Source: DASVAL01 sp035649575 (GTDB lineage: Bacteria; Planctomycetota; UBA1135; UBA2386). From it: 14,968 bases of DNA. Within the stretch, counting starts at the first letter, position 1, and each line of letters starts with the position of its first letter. Below the pieces are notes generated by a model that was not told the DNA's origin, ran no database searches, and worked only from the letters and a program-made list of their open reading frames with translations. Made by a program: the position numbers and the translations under genes. This document shows, in pieces, positions 1 through 5,954 of this stretch. The stretch lies in NCBI GenBank assembly GCA_035649575.1, contig DASRJH010000210.1, positions 1 through 14,968 on the forward strand, given 5' to 3'.

Positions 1-519
1 CAGCGGCGAGCCGGGCTCGAGCAGCGCCGCCAGGGCACCGTTCAGGCGGCGTTCGCGGTCGGGATCGTTCCACTCCGCCCAGAACTGGTGATCGACGACG
101 ACGAGTTCGTGCGCGTGGTCGAGCTCGACGTCGACGCGGCCACCACGCTGGTAGAGCAACTGACCCAGCATGCGCGGCATCGTCACCGTATACGGCGCGT
201 GCAATACGACCTGATGCGACGTGTGCGTGACTCGAGGTGGCTCTGCGAACGACAGGTCCGGCCACTGGTCGTCGTCGGCATCGGGGCCGGGTAGGTCCTT
301 GGCGTCCGGGTCGAGCTGCCGCGCCAGACTCGCGACAGGTCGCGGCCCGCCGCGCGAGGCGGGGTTCCATTGTCGCCGCTGCCACTCGCATTCGGCGTCG
401 CACAACGACTGCAGCTCCGCGGCGACCGCCTTGGCCGTCGCCGCGTCGTGAAACGTCCCGACGATCGTGTAGCTGCCGCTGTTGTTGCTCGCGAACGCGT
501 TCCAGAGCCGGATCCTCAT
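1..519 (-). CDS. Unrecognised protein with NNSGSYT N-terminus, partner of radical SAM gene (3' end cut by window)
   Basis: An open frame of 173 codons reads from an ATG at 519-517 to the left edge without a stop, so the C-terminus is missing. The product begins MRIRLWNAFASNNSGSYT and continues with a helix-like stretch (TFHDAATAKAVAAELQSL, about residues 23-40), a polar Asp/Pro-rich middle (about 68-90) and a beta/alpha-like part ending near DHQFWAEWNDPDRERRLNGA. It has no signal peptide or membrane segment, so it is probably cytoplasmic. Its ATG overlaps the TGA of the upstream radical SAM gene as ATGA, and a weak AGGT (528-525) lies five bases before the start. This means tight translational coupling. 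I do not recognise the family. From context it could be a binding partner, chaperone-like protein or substrate of the radical SAM enzyme, but nothing in the sequence proves this. That the frame is a real gene is well supported; its function is unknown. Confidence 0.8.
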   Translation of the reverse strand, partial: MRIRLWNAFASNNSGSYTIVGTFHDAATAKAVAAELQSLCDAECEWQRRQWNPASRGGPRPVASLARQLDPDAKDLPGPDADDDQWPDLSFAEPPRVTHTSHQVVLHAPYTVTMPRMLGQLLYQRGGRVDVELDHAHELVVVDHQFWAEWNDPDRERRLNGALAALLEPGSPL

Positions 520-1511
520 CGTGCACCTGCCGGCAAGCCGTGGTCGGGGAGCCGCGCGCAGCCGACGATGCGCGCCGGCGCCGCGAGTGCTGCGCGCTGT
601 TGCTGCCACAGACGCAGCACGTCGTCCGCGCAGGCGATCGGCAGCTTCGCTTCGTGGAAGCTGCACGGCGACAGCCGGCGGTCGCTCGTCACGACGACGA
701 AGTCACGTCCGGCGCCGCAGTCAGCGCGTGCGAACAGGCGCGGCGCCGCCGCGAGCCATTCGCCAAAGCACACGTCGAGCTTGATCGACGCCCGGCCGCG
801 CAATGCACGCGCAAGCGACGCGACCCGCGGTCCGAGGTCCGCGGCCGCCGCGGCGTCCACGTGCAGCGACGCGTCGTGCCCCTTGTAACGCAGCAGCAGC
901 ACGTCGCCGCAACCGAGCGCGACGAGCTCACAGACCAGCAGCTCCATGCGCTGCAGCCGTTGCGGCGTCAGCAGCAGGTTCACGCCGAAGCGTTCTCCGG
1001 ACGCCGCGAGGCGCCGCACCTGTTGGCGCCAATCGACGTCGTCGTAGAGCGACAGCCGCAGCTGGCCGTGTTGGCCGCGCACCGCGGCGAGGCGGCGGTC
1101 GTCGAGCAGGCGTCCGTTCGTCGTCGCGTGCACGGCGAGCGGCGTCTCCGCGCGCAGCCGCCGCACGAGCTCGTCGTAGCCGCGGAACGCGAACGGCTCG
1201 CCGCCCCCGAACGCAACCTCGAGCACGCCTGCCGCCGCGAGGTCGCGCAAGAATGCGAATGCCGAGTCCACGGTCCATTCGCTCGCATCGGTCGTGTCGC
1301 GCGAGCAGAACGTGCACGCGAGGTTGCACACGTTCGTGATCGCGAACTGCAAAGCACGCGGCGCCAGCTGGCGCAGTCCCATTGTCTCGGGGCCGTCGCA
1401 CAGCGCGTTCCAGCCCGTGTCGCGATCGAACAGCAGCAGCGCGTCGTCGAGCGCGAACCGGCGCCACGCGGCGAACTCGACCGGCACACGAACCTGCTCT
1501 GCAGCGACCAT
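516..1511 (-). CDS. Radical SAM protein with SPASM/twitch-like C-terminus
   Basis: This 331-residue product is a radical S-adenosylmethionine enzyme. The cluster motif is C62-NLA-C66-TF-C69 (CX3CX2C), followed by the SAM-binding GGGEPF at 102-107 and a TIM-barrel-like alternation of strands and helices to about residue 245. The C-terminus carries further cysteines at 248, 265, 283, 294 and 318; CGAG...SPCSF (265-285) resembles the first half of a SPASM or twitch auxiliary-cluster domain, which in characterised families often acts on peptides. The set is shorter than a full seven-cysteine SPASM, so a single auxiliary cluster is likelier. I chose the ATG at 1511 because the 51 bases before it match a noncoding repeat elsewhere in the window; a GTG at 1562, with AAGTGAGG just upstream, would add 17 residues. 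The gene starts 52 bases after the CRD gene and its stop overlaps the next start (ATGA). The enzyme class is secure; the reaction and substrate are not known. Confidence 0.88.
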   Translation of the reverse strand: MVAAEQVRVPVEFAAWRRFALDDALLLFDRDTGWNALCDGPETMGLRQLAPRALQFAITNVCNLACTFCSRDTTDASEWTVDSAFAFLRDLAAAGVLEVAFGGGEPFAFRGYDELVRRLRAETPLAVHATTNGRLLDDRRLAAVRGQHGQLRLSLYDDVDWRQQVRRLAASGERFGVNLLLTPQRLQRMELLVCELVALGCGDVLLLRYKGHDASLHVDAAAAADLGPRVASLARALRGRASIKLDVCFGEWLAAAPRLFARADCGAGRDFVVVTSDRRLSPCSFHEAKLPIACADDVLRLWQQQRAALAAPARIVGCARLPDHGLPAGAR

Positions 1512-1516
1512 GGGTT

Positions 1517-1548
1517 CATCGTGCGCAGCGCACGGGGCCGCGGCAAGG
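1517..1548. repeat. 32-base dispersed repeat, copy 1
   Basis: These bases match 4395-4426 in the same orientation at 29 of 32 positions. The shared core is GCAGCGCACGGG, then a variable base, CC, a second variable base and CGGCAAGG. Weaker similarity continues for about 15 bases past the right-hand end. This copy lies between the CRD gene and the ATG of the radical SAM gene. The other copy is in a gap between divergent genes, which suggests a noncoding element and favours the ATG start at 1511. Confidence 0.6.
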
Positions 1549-1563
1549 GAGCCGAGACGCACC

Positions 1564-4008
1564 TCACTTCGGCTGTGGCGCGACGATCATCGCGTCGTCG
1601 GGCGGCGCCGGGATCCTCAGCGTCACGTGAACGGCGTCCTTGCCCGCTTCGACGACGGCGGGGTCGACGGCCTTGCCCAGACACCCGTTGTCCGACGGCG
1701 ACAGCATCCGGAAGGCCTGGATTGGTAGCAGGGTCAGCCCGGTCCGCGGCACGAGCCATTGCAGCTGCGTGCTGTCGCCGCGCCAGTTCACGTGGCAGAC
1801 CTGTGGGTCGTCGCGGTTGTACCGCTTGCCCAGCATCGCGGGCAGCGAGTCCTTTGGCGCGGGCACCTCGACCTGGATCTCCTGGATCACGACCGGCGCG
1901 CCTGCCGCCGCCGGCACGAGGTCGATCTGCAGCCAGCGCATCGCAGGCGTGATCTCGATCGGATCACCGGCTTCGGCTTCCAGAGTGCACTCGTGCTCCT
2001 CCGTGTGGAACACGAGCTTCGTTTCGAGGTCGACGAGCTGCAGCGCGTAGCTGCCCGGCGGCAGGTCGATCACGAAGCTGCCGTTGGATGCGAGGCAGAC
2101 CGCGAACGGCTGTCTGAAGCCGCCGAACGGATCGAGCACTGCTGCACGAGCACCGGCTCTGCGGCCGCGAGCAGGTCGCACTGCCGCTGTCTTGTGGGCG
2201 AGCACCGCGATGCGCTCGGCCGGCACGTCGGACGGCAGGTGCACGCGGCCCGTGTGCAGCACCTGACGCAGATCGGGAAGCTCCAGGCTCGCCAGCTTTC
2301 CTCGTTCGACCTGGCCGAGCGGAATCGTCAACGCGGCGCCGAGGCGGTCGCGGGTCGGCAGCCGTAGTTGGACAGAATGCTGCCCGCACGCGGCCGGGCC
2401 GAGCCGGTGAGAGCGCTGCGCGCCGAGCGGCACGATCGGCAGTGCCGGCAACGGTCCTTCCAGCATGATGCTGACTGGCGAGACATACTCGACGCCTGCG
2501 AACATGATGCTGCCGAGGCAGCCGCGCGGAACGTCGCCGATCAACTCGAACTCGAAGAACAGCGGCTCCGGCACCGCCAGGTCCAGCGACGTCTCCTGGT
2601 CGGGAGACACGCTCACGAGGCGACTCTCCGAGGCCTGTCGTCCGACGTCGTAGACCTGCACGTCGTAGTCACCCGCCGCGAGACCACCGATGCGATAGCG
2701 TCCGTTCGCGCCGGTGATCACACCGGTCTTCCAGGGGTCCGGACCGGGGCCGATGATGCCCCAGTGCGGCAACGCGCGCACCGCGCATCCCGCCGCCGGC
2801 TTGCCGGTGACGTCGTCGATCACCTGGCCGACGAGCACGCACTCCGCGGGCAGCTCGGCGACCAACGGTGCGACGGGGTTCTCAGGGATCGGGACCACCG
2901 CGAAGCCATGGCCCGGCGCGTCGACGATGATCGTGCCGGGCGACGTGTTGTTGGCCGGGCGCACGATGTCGAACACGGCCTCGTCGTGATACGGCTTGCG
3001 CACATCGTGGCGGTACATCAGAGACTGGGCCAGCGAACGAGAGTCCAGCGAGCTCCACGACGCGTGGAAGTCCACGACCTTGGCCTTCGTCGCAGCGTCG
3101 ACGCAATGCAGCGTCACCTGGAAGGACTCGCGGGCCTTCGTTGCCACGGCGGTGACGGCGACGTCGTCCGCCGGTCCGCTCAGCAGGCCGCTCGTGAAAC
3201 TGCGATACGGCGGTACCCGTTCGTAGGCGGAGACGCGGAACCGGAACGTGCGCGGCGCCGTCAGCAGAAAGCTCCCGTCGCCATCCGCAGCCACCTGCTC
3301 CGTCCCGGGACGCTGTTCGACGGTGATCGCGTTGACCTCGACGTTCGCGGCCGGCTTGCCGTCGGCGCCGACGACGCGACCGCGCACGACGCCGGTCGCG
3401 ACCAGCGTCAGGTCGAGCGGTGAGTCGTGCGCGGCGAACCGCGACACGGCGGGGAAGCCGAGCGCGCTGGCCGTGACCAGCAGCCCGGTGCGCGGCACGC
3501 CCGGCACCTCGAAGATGCCGCGCTCGTCGCTGACTGCCTGCGACGCGAACCACGCCATCACCCCGAAGTCTCTCGCGAGCGGATCCTCGACGCGCACGAG
3601 CGCGCCGGCGATCGGCTTGCCCGCCGCGTCGCGCACGCGGCCGCGCAGCGTCGTGCCGGGCAGCATCAGCGCGTCGGGCAGCACGCGCTCGGCGCTCGCG
3701 TCGGCCCGCAGGTGCTGCACGCAGACCTGGTGGTCCTTCGTCGTGACGACGACGTCCTGGGAGCTGTTCTTCTTCGCGCGCAGCTCGTAGCGGCCGGCGG
3801 CGTCCGTCGTCGCCAGCGGCTTCGCGAACAGTTCCTTCGTCGTGAAGCGCTCGCCCCGCTCGAACAGGCCGACCACGCAGCCCTCGACCGGCTTGCCGTC
3901 GCGATCGACCGCGCGGCCACGGACGACGGCGAGGTCGGGCTGTTGCGCGACGACCGACGCGGCGGCAACGCACGGCAGCAACCACCTCATGGCGAGAGAC
4001 GACGTCAT
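1564..4008 (-). CDS. Secreted protein with carboxypeptidase-regulatory-like (CRD) repeats
   Basis: This 814-residue protein starts with a short signal peptide (MRWLLPCVAAASVVAQ from Met7, or six residues longer from the ATG at 4008), so it is exported. It then has a chain of CRD-type beta-sandwich modules, recognised by the pattern G-x-V-x-D-x-x-G-K-P-hydrophobic-x-G...T-D-x-x-G-x-Y/F. They lie at about residues 27-95 (VVRGRAVDRDGKPVEG), 118-185 (LRGRVRDAAGKPIAG), 205-262 (VVRGRVVGADGKPAANV) and 390-455 (LVGQVIDDVTGKPAAG). Residues 460-814 look beta-rich but carry no motif I can name. Such modules usually serve as structural, adhesive or sugar-binding domains; no catalytic residues are visible. 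Neither ATG (4008 or 3990) has a convincing ribosome-binding site. The stop at 1566-1564 is followed closely by the radical SAM gene, so the two may share a transcript. The CRD class is clear, but the biological role is unknown. Confidence 0.88.
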   Translation of the reverse strand: MTSSLAMRWLLPCVAAASVVAQQPDLAVVRGRAVDRDGKPVEGCVVGLFERGERFTTKELFAKPLATTDAAGRYELRAKKNSSQDVVVTTKDHQVCVQHLRADASAERVLPDALMLPGTTLRGRVRDAAGKPIAGALVRVEDPLARDFGVMAWFASQAVSDERGIFEVPGVPRTGLLVTASALGFPAVSRFAAHDSPLDLTLVATGVVRGRVVGADGKPAANVEVNAITVEQRPGTEQVAADGDGSFLLTAPRTFRFRVSAYERVPPYRSFTSGLLSGPADDVAVTAVATKARESFQVTLHCVDAATKAKVVDFHASWSSLDSRSLAQSLMYRHDVRKPYHDEAVFDIVRPANNTSPGTIIVDAPGHGFAVVPIPENPVAPLVAELPAECVLVGQVIDDVTGKPAAGCAVRALPHWGIIGPGPDPWKTGVITGANGRYRIGGLAAGDYDVQVYDVGRQASESRLVSVSPDQETSLDLAVPEPLFFEFELIGDVPRGCLGSIMFAGVEYVSPVSIMLEGPLPALPIVPLGAQRSHRLGPAACGQHSVQLRLPTRDRLGAALTIPLGQVERGKLASLELPDLRQVLHTGRVHLPSDVPAERIAVLAHKTAAVRPARGRRAGARAAVLDPFGGFRQPFAVCLASNGSFVIDLPPGSYALQLVDLETKLVFHTEEHECTLEAEAGDPIEITPAMRWLQIDLVPAAAGAPVVIQEIQVEVPAPKDSLPAMLGKRYNRDDPQVCHVNWRGDSTQLQWLVPRTGLTLLPIQAFRMLSPSDNGCLGKAVDPAVVEAGKDAVHVTLRIPAPPDDAMIVAPQPK

Positions 4009-4027
4009 TGCGATCCGGACGCGAATC

Positions 4028-4150
4028 CTACCTGACGATGAGCTGCGCGAGCCTGGGACGCGTCAGCCAGAGCTGAAGGCCTTCACCCATGACGACGACC
4101 GGCGCGATCAGCGTCAGAAACGGGACCCCACTACCGAGACCGGAGCTCAT
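4028..4150 (-). CDS. Tiny hydrophobic protein, coupled to the preceding small frame
   Basis: This 40-residue frame starts MSSGLGSGVPFL and contains one likely membrane helix (about residues 9-29, with VPFLTLIAPVVVMGEGLQL), then the basic tail RPRLAQLIVR. Its ATG (4150-4148) shares the A of the upstream stop in a TGATG junction, typical of translational reinitiation, and it has no ribosome-binding site of its own. Codons favour G or C at third positions as in the neighbours. It may instead be the second half of a two-helix protein: one extra G in the CCCC run at 4162-4165 (GGGG on the coding strand) would fuse it to the frame at 4150-4263 as a single 78-residue protein. The family is not recognised. 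Confidence 0.5.
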   Translation of the reverse strand: MSSGLGSGVPFLTLIAPVVVMGEGLQLWLTRPRLAQLIVR

Positions 4151-4263
4151 CACGTGACTCGCCCCGACGAGCGGAACAGAGTCGACGTCGTCATCGTGAT
4201 ACCGGTCAGGATCGTGATCACTGCGATGATGCGGAGAACGGAACGCACGGTCATCTCGCTCAT
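4150..4263 (-). CDS. Tiny single-pass membrane protein
   Basis: This 37-residue frame begins MSEMTVRSVLRIIAVITI and has one likely transmembrane helix at about residues 9-30. It has the clearest ribosome-binding site in the left half of the window: GGGAG at 4273-4269, five bases before the ATG. Most codons end in G or C, which supports coding. It ends in a TGATG junction with the next small frame, so the two are probably made together. Function is unknown; a short membrane regulator or the first half of a frameshifted two-helix protein are both possible. The strong start signal makes it more than a chance frame, but no homologue is recognised from reading alone. Confidence 0.5.
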   Translation of the reverse strand: MSEMTVRSVLRIIAVITILTGITMTTSTLFRSSGRVT

Positions 4264-4268
4264 GTTTT

Positions 4269-4273
4269 CTCCC
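4269..4273 (-). promoter_or_regulatory. Ribosome-binding site of the 37-residue membrane protein
   Basis: The coding strand reads GGGAG, then AAAAC, then ATG: a good Shine-Dalgarno match at a normal distance. It is the main reason for calling the small frame at 4150-4263 a gene. Confidence 0.55.
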
Positions 4274-4366
4274 ACGTTGGCAGCGATCGAACCCCTGCGG
4301 CAGGTCAACGCATCCGCAGCGCGCTTCCGACTCTGCATCGTCGTCGCGCAACACTCTGGAGCGCTC

Positions 4367-4387
4367 CTTCTCGGACCACCCGAGAAG
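4367..4387. repeat. Perfect 8-base-pair inverted repeat (hairpin)
   Basis: CTTCTCGG, a five-base loop ACCAC, then CCGAGAAG form a perfect stem-loop. It lies about 105 bases upstream of the small membrane-protein start and 190 bases before the plus-strand gene, with no T-run on either side. It may be a structured leader, a protein-binding site or a palindromic unit of the adjacent repeat. The ten bases TCGGACCACC recur at 5895-5904. Confidence 0.55.
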
Positions 4388-4394
4388 CACCGGC

Positions 4395-4426
4395 CATCGT
4401 CCGCAGCGCACGGGACCTCGGCAAGG
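4395..4426. repeat. 32-base dispersed repeat, copy 2
   Basis: This copy differs from 1517-1548 at three of 32 bases and has the same orientation. It lies in the gap between divergent genes, eight bases from the perfect hairpin at 4367-4387. The hairpin is not present beside copy 1. Confidence 0.6.
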
Positions 4427-4575
4427 CACCGCACGCATCCACCCGAGGCGCGCGATCGACGCCGGTCAACATCACGTTGTTGGCCTGCGCGTCGTCGTCG
4501 GCGTCTTGACGCCGTTGCCACGGCGCCGCCGCGGCAGGCTGCGACAGCCGCGGGACCGGAGCCGATACGCAACCA

Positions 4576-5874
4576 ATGATCTCGCGCCGGATGGTCGTCG
4601 TCGCCGTCGCCGCTGCGGCAGCCGTCCTGCTCGGCGCCGCCGTGATCGTGCACCAGATAGCCGACGCGCGCTGGAGCGCTCTGCGGAGCTGGAGCCAGAA
4701 GGCCTGCGCCGAATACCAGCGGCGCGACTTCCGGCGACCGGTCGCGTGGGGAGAATCGCAGCCGGGCAACGCGTTCGCGCACTACCGCCGCGCGCTCGCG
4801 TTGGCGCAGCCGCTGGTGGACGAGAACCGCCTGTCGCACCTGTGGGGCCAGTTCATGCTGAAGAAGCCCCGTGCGGGGACCGAGCCGATGAGCGCCGCGG
4901 AGGCGGCGGCGATCCACGCGGCGTGGGCGCCGGCGATCGCCGAGGCGCGCGCGGGCGCGCGCTGTGCCGAGGCGGGACCCGCCGTCGACTTCCGCCAACC
5001 CAACCTTGACTTCAACCTGCTGACGTTGCGCTGGCTCGTCAACATCATGGTGCTCGACGCGAGCGATGCCGTGGCTCAGCGCGACGGCGCGCGCGCCGTC
5101 GAGCTCTGGCTCGATGCGCTCGCGTTCGGCACCGACCTGATGCGGTCGCCCGGGATGATCGACCGCATCATCGGCGTTGCGGTGGCGAACATCGTGGTGA
5201 AGCAAGGCTGCACCGAGGAATCCCTGCAGGCGCTCGATGGCGCGCAGCTGGAGCAGCTGGCCGCTGGCCTGGCCCGGATCGACGACGCGGCGCTGCTGAC
5301 GTCGTCGCTGGCGGGCGAGGCGATGATGTCTGCGCACTACGCGCTGCAGCACACCCAGGAACTCATGGAGGACTCTTCGTGTGCGACCTGGCGGTTCGGC
5401 TGGTCAATGCGCTGGATGATGGCCGACGCGCTGCTGCACATGGCGCGCGAGGCGGAGCAGCCGGCCGTCGACGGCCAGCCGTGGCCGGTACGCCGGGCAC
5501 GGCTCGAGGAGCAGAAGCAACAGGCCATGGGCGCGGAGATGGAACGGCTCCTGGACCAGTTGCGGGTCGGAGGTACGTCCGAGGCGACTCCGGCGGCGCC
5601 GCGCCTGGCGACCCCCGGCGACCGCAATCCGTGGCTCGGCGCCGTGTGGCCGAGTCTGTCGCTCTCCGAGGGCAGCGCCCGCCATCTGTTCGCGCAGGTG
5701 CGTTGCTTGCGCATCGCCGTCGAGCACCACCGCGGCGCAGAGCTGCCGGCGCTGTCCGACCCGATGGGCAGCGGCCCGCTGGCAGTCGAGCGCGCGGCCG
5801 GCAAATTGCGCATCGCGAGCGTTGGCGAGCCGAACTCGCATTGGCGCATCGAGCGCTTCGCCGCTCTGCGCTGA
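4576..5874 (+). CDS. Membrane-anchored protein of unknown function
   Basis: This is the only plus-strand gene. The 432-residue product begins MISRRMVVVAVAAAAAVLLG and has one membrane helix at about residues 6-26, after two arginines, so the rest probably lies outside the cytoplasm. The body is alpha-helical and rich in alanine, leucine and tryptophan, with short amphipathic repeats (for example about 155-185 and 300-330). I see no catalytic motif. Planctomycete genomes carry many proteins of this layout, but I cannot name a family. No strong ribosome-binding site precedes the ATG at 4576 (GGAG is about 15 bases away); Met6 at 4591 is an alternative start. The gene faces the hydrolase gene, with 80 bases between their stops. 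Codon use supports a real gene; the function is open. Confidence 0.75.
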   Translation: MISRRMVVVAVAAAAAVLLGAAVIVHQIADARWSALRSWSQKACAEYQRRDFRRPVAWGESQPGNAFAHYRRALALAQPLVDENRLSHLWGQFMLKKPRAGTEPMSAAEAAAIHAAWAPAIAEARAGARCAEAGPAVDFRQPNLDFNLLTLRWLVNIMVLDASDAVAQRDGARAVELWLDALAFGTDLMRSPGMIDRIIGVAVANIVVKQGCTEESLQALDGAQLEQLAAGLARIDDAALLTSSLAGEAMMSAHYALQHTQELMEDSSCATWRFGWSMRWMMADALLHMAREAEQPAVDGQPWPVRRARLEEQKQQAMGAEMERLLDQLRVGGTSEATPAAPRLATPGDRNPWLGAVWPSLSLSEGSARHLFAQVRCLRIAVEHHRGAELPALSDPMGSGPLAVERAAGKLRIASVGEPNSHWRIERFAALR

Positions 5875-5878
5875 CGCA

Positions 5879-5907
5879 CCCGGGTCCACCCTCTTCGGAC
5901 CACCGGG
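5879..5907. terminator. Possible bidirectional terminator hairpin between convergent genes
   Basis: CCCGGGTCC (5879-5887) can pair with GGAC (5897-5900) plus CCGGG (5903-5907), leaving a nine-base loop and a two-base bulge. It starts five bases after the stop of the plus-strand gene and lies about 50 bases past the stop of the hydrolase gene, so it could serve both. No T-run follows, so it would be an atypical terminator. Confidence 0.4.
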
Positions 5908-5954
5908 GGAAGCCCGACCCTGCCGCGTTGATGTTCGTGCGGCCGCCCGCAGCG

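Larger units (their letters stand above)
4264..4575. other. 312-base gap between divergent genes
   Basis: This gap separates the small minus-strand frames from the plus-strand membrane-protein gene and must hold the start signals for both directions. It contains the second 32-base repeat copy (4395-4426) and a perfect hairpin (4367-4387). A TTGACC hexamer on the minus strand (4308-4303) could be a -35 element, but I see no good -10 partner at the usual distance. Long frames cross the gap on both strands, but none has a start signal or recognisable product. Confidence 0.5.

Noticed and set aside
237..1952. Long plus-strand open frame (571 codons).
   Set aside because: It is Arg- and Gln-rich low-complexity sequence antisense to the radical SAM and CRD genes; such frames arise in GC-rich DNA where stops are rare.
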